Assembly (NCBI GenBank): GCA_028821035.1 | Contig: JAPPHP010000062.1 | Span: forward strand, 1-8,880 | Reading direction: 5' to 3' | DNA: 8,880 nt | Source: Gammaproteobacteria bacterium | Lineage (GTDB): Bacteria > Pseudomonadota > Gammaproteobacteria > Pseudomonadales > Azotimanducaceae | Shown here: positions 6,100-8,880 of the stretch, in pieces | Numbering within the stretch: position 1 is the first letter of the stretch | How the letters are laid out: each line of letters begins with the position of its first letter | Program-made: the position numbers and the translations under genes | The notes under the pieces: model-generated | Database searches by the model: none | Seen by the model: the letters and a program-made list of their open reading frames with translations, nothing else | What the model was told of the DNA's origin: nothing

Positions 6100-6372
6100 T
6101 CAGTTCAGGGCGTCCCGGAGCGCCTTGCCTGCCTTGAAGGCCGGAACCCTCGCGGCGGCGATCTGGATGCTCGCCCCCGTCTGCGGGTTGCGGCCGGTGC
6201 GCGCACCCCGCTCCCGAACGGCGAAGGTGCCGAAACCCACGAGCGTGACCGGTTCGGAGTTCTTCAGCGAGTCAGCGATCGCGTCCAGGGCCGCGTCCAG
6301 GGCCCGGCCGGCATCGGCCTTCGAAATGTCCGCGGACTCCGAAATCCGTTCGATGAGTTCCGATTTGTTCAT
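6100..6372 (-). CDS. hupB: DNA-binding protein HU-beta
   Basis: HU is the small dimeric nucleoid protein that binds and bends DNA without strong sequence preference. The 90-residue protein has the same length as E. coli HupB and matches it throughout: MNKSELIERISESADISKADAGRALDA style N-terminal helices (in part), the VGFGTFAVRERGARTGRNPQTG beta-arm region (about 45-66), including the conserved RNP with the DNA-intercalating proline (P63), and a C-terminal helix ending VPAFKAGKALRDALN. The ATG at 6372 has a good ribosome binding site (GAGGGAG, 6383-6377, 4 bases from the ATG). The gene has its own sigma-70 promoter in the gap after lon, which fits the high abundance of HU compared with Lon. 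IHF is excluded by the close match to HU-beta and by the lon neighbour. Confidence 0.97.
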   Translation of the reverse strand: MNKSELIERISESADISKADAGRALDAALDAIADSLKNSEPVTLVGFGTFAVRERGARTGRNPQTGASIQIAAARVPAFKAGKALRDALN

Positions 6373-6376
6373 TGAG

Positions 6377-6383
6377 CTCCCTC
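6377..6383 (-). promoter_or_regulatory. Ribosome binding site of hupB
   Basis: GAGGGAG on the minus strand lies 4 bases before the hupB ATG. It is stronger than the sites of the other genes in this cluster, as expected for an abundant protein. Confidence 0.75.
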
Positions 6384-6452
6384 GTTGATGGGAAATATTG
6401 TTTTTGCCTTCGGCGGGGTTCGGGCGGGCAAGCGGGCCTGCCTTCGCGACCG

Positions 6453-6482
6453 GTTATACCAACGCCGAAAAATCCTTGTCAA
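6453..6482 (-). promoter_or_regulatory. Sigma-70 promoter of hupB
   Basis: On the minus strand, TTGACA (6482-6477, perfect -35) and TATAAC (6458-6453, 5 of 6 for the -10) are separated by 18 bases. The spacer contains a T5 run. Transcription would begin near 6446, giving a leader of about 74 bases before the hupB ATG. The -35 lies 14 bases after the lon stop. This is the best promoter in the window. Confidence 0.82.
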
Positions 6483-6493
6483 ACACGAAGTGT
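6479..6493 (-). other. Weak stem-loop just after the lon stop
   Basis: On the minus strand AGACAC-TTC-GTGTTT can pair over 6 positions with one G-T wobble, and a T5 run follows about 9 bases later. The stem is short and the T-run is too far away for a good intrinsic terminator. It also runs into the hupB -35 box. I list it because it is the only candidate for ending lon transcripts here. Lon transcripts may simply read into hupB. Confidence 0.2.
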
Positions 6494-6496
6494 CTT

Positions 6497-8880
6497 TCAG
6501 TGCGGATTGATCCGCACACCCTGCCGTGTACCGCCCTCGACCGGGGGCACGCCCTCCTGGCCGAGGACCGGCACAGGGGGCCGCTCGAGCGCCGCCGCGA
6601 TGACGTCGTCCATCCACGCCACCGGCGTGATCGTCAGCTCGTCCTTGATGTTTTCGGGCACTTCCTTGAGGTCCCGCTCGTTGCCCTCGGGGATGATGAC
6701 GCGGCGGATGCCGCCCCTGCGCGCGGCCAGCAGCTTCTCCTTCAGGCCGCCGATCGTGAGCACCCGGCCGCGCAGCGTGACCTCTCCGGTCATCGCGATA
6801 TCCGCGCGCACCGGGATTCCCGTCAGGACGGACACCAGGGCGGTGCACATCCCGATCCCGGCGCTCGGTCCGTCCTTGGGGGTGGCGCCCTCCGGAACGT
6901 GGATGTGGAAGTCGTGCTTCTCGTGGAAGTCCGCCGGGACGCCGAGCACTTCCGCCCGGCTGCGCACGAAGGTGAGGGCCGCCTGGATAGACTCCTGCAT
7001 GACGTCGCCGAGCGAGCCGGTCTTCGTCTGGCGTCCCTTGCCGGGCACCGCGACCGCCTCGATGTTCAGCAGTTCGCCCCCGACTTCCGTCCACGCCAGC
7101 CCCGTCACGACCCCCACGCGGTTCTCTTCCTCCGCCCTGCCGTAGTCGTATCGCGCCACGCCGTTGTAGTGCTCGATGCGCTCGGGAACGACGATCGGGT
7201 CGACTTTCTTGCGAGGGGTGCCCCCTCTCGCTCCCTGGCTGAGGGCTCCGGCGGATGTCGTCGCGTGCTCCTTCACGATCTTCCGGCACAACTTGGCGAT
7301 CTCGCGCTCGAGCCCGCGCACGCCGGCTTCCTTGGTGTAGTAGCGAATCAACTGCACGATCGCGGGGTCCGTGACGTCGAGATCGTCCGCCTTGAGGCCG
7401 GTCAGGCGCTTCTGCTTCGGCACCAGGAAGCGCGACGCGATGTTGACCTTCTCGTCCTCGGTGTAGCCGGGCAGGCGTATGACTTCCATGCGGTCGAGCA
7501 ACGCCGGCGGGATGTTCATGGAATTGGACGTGCAGATGAAGAACACGTCCGAGAGGTCGTAGTCCACTTCCAGGTAGTGGTCGTTGAAGGTGTTGTTCTG
7601 CTCCGGATCCAGGACCTCCAGGAGCGCGGACGCCGGGTCGCCGCGGAAGTCCATGCCCATCTTGTCCACCTCGTCGAGGAGGAAGAGCGGGTTGCGCACG
7701 CCCGCCTTGGCCATCTTCTGCACGACCTTGCCAGGCAGCGCGCCGATGTAGGTCCGGCGATGCCCCCGGATCTCCGCCTCGTCCCGCACGCCGCCGAGGG
7801 CCATGCGGACGAACTTCCGGTTCGTCGCGCGGGCGATGGACTCGCCGAGGGAGGTCTTGCCGACGCCGGGCGGGCCGACGAAACACAGCACGGGGCCCTT
7901 CACCTTGCTGACCCGGCCCTGCACGGCCAGGTATTCCACGATGCGTTCCTTGACCTCTTCGAGGCCGTAGTGGTCCTCGTCCAGGATCCGCTGGGCGGCG
8001 TTCAGGTCCCGACGGATGCGGCTCTTCCTGCGCCAGGGGACGCTGAGCAGCCAGTCCAGGTAGCCGCGTACCACGGTGGCCTCCGCCGACATCGGCGCCA
8101 TCATCCTGAGCTTCGACAGCTCGCCGACGGCCTTGTCCTTGACTTCGCGGGGCATGCCCGCCTCGTCGACCTTCTGCGCGAGTTCGTCGAACTCGCCCGG
8201 CGTGTCGTCGATGCCCCCGAGTTCCTTCTGGATCGCCTTGATCTGCTCGTTCAGGTAGTACTCGCGCTGGCTCTTCTCCATCTGCTTCTTGACGCGGCCG
8301 TGGATGCGCTTCTCGACCTGCTGAAGCTCGACCTCCTTGTCCATCGCCGCCATGATCCGCGCGACGCGGGCATCGAGGTCGAACGCCTCGAGCACCGCCT
8401 GGCGCTCCTCCACCTCCAGCGAGATCTGCGCGGCGATGGTGTCAACGAGGCGGCCGGGCTCCTCGATGGCGGACACGGCGGCGAGGGCCTCGCGCGGAGC
8501 CTTCCTGGCGGTCTCCACGTACGTCTCGAACTTGGACTTCACCGCCCGCACCGCGGCCTCGCGGGCCTCCCGTTCCATCTCGGCCTCCGGCACGGCCTGC
8601 ACGTCCGCCGCGAGGTGCGCGCCGTTGTCCGCCAGGCGAAGGATCCGGGCGCGCTCGCTGCCTTCGACGAGCACCTTCACCGTGCCGTCCGGCAGCTTGA
8701 GCAACTGCAGGATCGTCGACAGGGTCCCGACCGGGAACAGGTCGTCCCGTCCCGGGTTCTCCTGTGCGGCGTTGCGCTTGGCGACCAGCAGGATGCGCTT
8801 GTCGGACGCCATGGCGGTCTCGAGGGCCGCGATGGAGGAGCGGGTGCCCACGAACAGGGGATGGACGCCGTGCGGGTACA
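6497..8880 (-). CDS. lon: ATP-dependent protease Lon (LonA), 5' end beyond the window
   Basis: Lon is the cytoplasmic hexameric AAA+ serine protease that degrades misfolded and regulatory proteins. The window holds 793 codons. The visible N-terminus (YPHGVHPLFVG) corresponds to about residue 21-31 of E. coli Lon, so roughly 20 codons are missing at the right edge. The frame therefore continues past 8851, where an internal GTG could be mistaken for the start. Order: Lon N-terminal substrate domain (8880 to about 8200, including VKKQMEKSQREYYLNEQ); AAA+ domain with Walker A GPPGVGKT (7876-7853) and Walker B PLFLLDEVDK; protease domain with TPKDGPSAGIGM, catalytic Ser codon 6867-6865, and GGLKEK with catalytic Lys codon 6744-6742. 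Two differences from E. coli stand out: a linker about 14 residues longer between the AAA+ and protease domains, and a C-terminal tail rich in Pro and Gly. The lon promoter is outside the window. Confidence 0.97.
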   Translation of the reverse strand, partial: YPHGVHPLFVGTRSSIAALETAMASDKRILLVAKRNAAQENPGRDDLFPVGTLSTILQLLKLPDGTVKVLVEGSERARILRLADNGAHLAADVQAVPEAEMEREAREAAVRAVKSKFETYVETARKAPREALAAVSAIEEPGRLVDTIAAQISLEVEERQAVLEAFDLDARVARIMAAMDKEVELQQVEKRIHGRVKKQMEKSQREYYLNEQIKAIQKELGGIDDTPGEFDELAQKVDEAGMPREVKDKAVGELSKLRMMAPMSAEATVVRGYLDWLLSVPWRRKSRIRRDLNAAQRILDEDHYGLEEVKERIVEYLAVQGRVSKVKGPVLCFVGPPGVGKTSLGESIARATNRKFVRMALGGVRDEAEIRGHRRTYIGALPGKVVQKMAKAGVRNPLFLLDEVDKMGMDFRGDPASALLEVLDPEQNNTFNDHYLEVDYDLSDVFFICTSNSMNIPPALLDRMEVIRLPGYTEDEKVNIASRFLVPKQKRLTGLKADDLDVTDPAIVQLIRYYTKEAGVRGLEREIAKLCRKIVKEHATTSAGALSQGARGGTPRKKVDPIVVPERIEHYNGVARYDYGRAEEENRVGVVTGLAWTEVGGELLNIEAVAVPGKGRQTKTGSLGDVMQESIQAALTFVRSRAEVLGVPADFHEKHDFHIHVPEGATPKDGPSAGIGMCTALVSVLTGIPVRADIAMTGEVTLRGRVLTIGGLKEKLLAARRGGIRRVIIPEGNERDLKEVPENIKDELTITPVAWMDDVIAAALERPPVPVLGQEGVPPVEGGTRQGVRINPH

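Noticed and set aside
6281..6304. Perfect 12-bp tandem repeat (GCGTCCAGGGCC twice) in hupB
   Set aside because: It encodes ALDAALDA, but HU is exactly 90 residues with no insertion relative to E. coli, so this is a coincidence of codon use and not a duplication.
4127..6388. 753-codon plus-strand frame opposite ppiD and hupB
   Set aside because: The translation is rich in Arg, Gly, His and Val with no domain, and it mirrors the codon structure of ppiD. It is a shadow of the real genes.
6369..7886. 505-codon minus-strand frame inside lon
   Set aside because: It is read in another frame of lon and is very rich in Arg, Gly and Pro. The Lon frame carries the Walker and catalytic motifs.
1..8880. 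Defence system, prophage, insertion sequence, CRISPR array, or RNA gene
   Set aside because: Every long stretch is explained by recognised housekeeping genes. I saw no transposase, integrase, regular repeat-spacer pattern, or tRNA-like cloverleaf in the short gaps.

Overview
The window is high-GC housekeeping DNA with the gene content and order of a gammaproteobacterium. Two conserved clusters meet tail to tail. The left cluster is mltD, divergent from a yafS-type methyltransferase, followed by rnhA and dnaQ. The right cluster is lon, hupB and ppiD. The proteins match the Escherichia coli versions well in sequence and length, for example HU-beta at 90 residues and DnaQ epsilon at 242. The long antisense reading frames are what a GC-rich genome produces by chance. 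The genus cannot be named from this sequence.

Layout from left to right: (1) positions 8-2282, minus strand, are a compact unit transcribed leftwards: yafS-like methyltransferase, rnhA, dnaQ, and then a 77-codon frame with a strong ribosome binding site. That last frame resembles the N-terminal part of an NADH pyrophosphatase (NudC) and ends in an amber codon 7 bases before the window edge. The gaps between these genes are 7, 2 and 19 bases, so they are probably one operon. (2) A 114-base divergent intergenic region (2283-2396) follows. (3) mltD lies on the plus strand at 2397-4025 and encodes a secreted lytic transglycosylase with three LysM repeats. (4) ppiD, hupB and lon lie on the minus strand from 4034 to the right edge. 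lon is cut at its 5' end by the window. A near-consensus sigma-70 promoter lies between lon and hupB, and a perfect 7-bp hairpin follows the hupB stop.

Functionally, the left unit serves DNA replication and RNA removal (proofreading exonuclease and RNase H). The right cluster serves protein quality control and nucleoid structure (Lon protease, HU, and the periplasmic folding factor PpiD). MltD remodels peptidoglycan. I see no mobile element, CRISPR array, tRNA, rRNA or defence system, and I do not think the window holds an undescribed system. The points worth a second look are modest: the amber-ended NudC-like frame, an MltD without a lipobox and with a changed transglycosylase motif, the absence of gloB from its usual place, and an 8-base convergent junction with no visible terminator.
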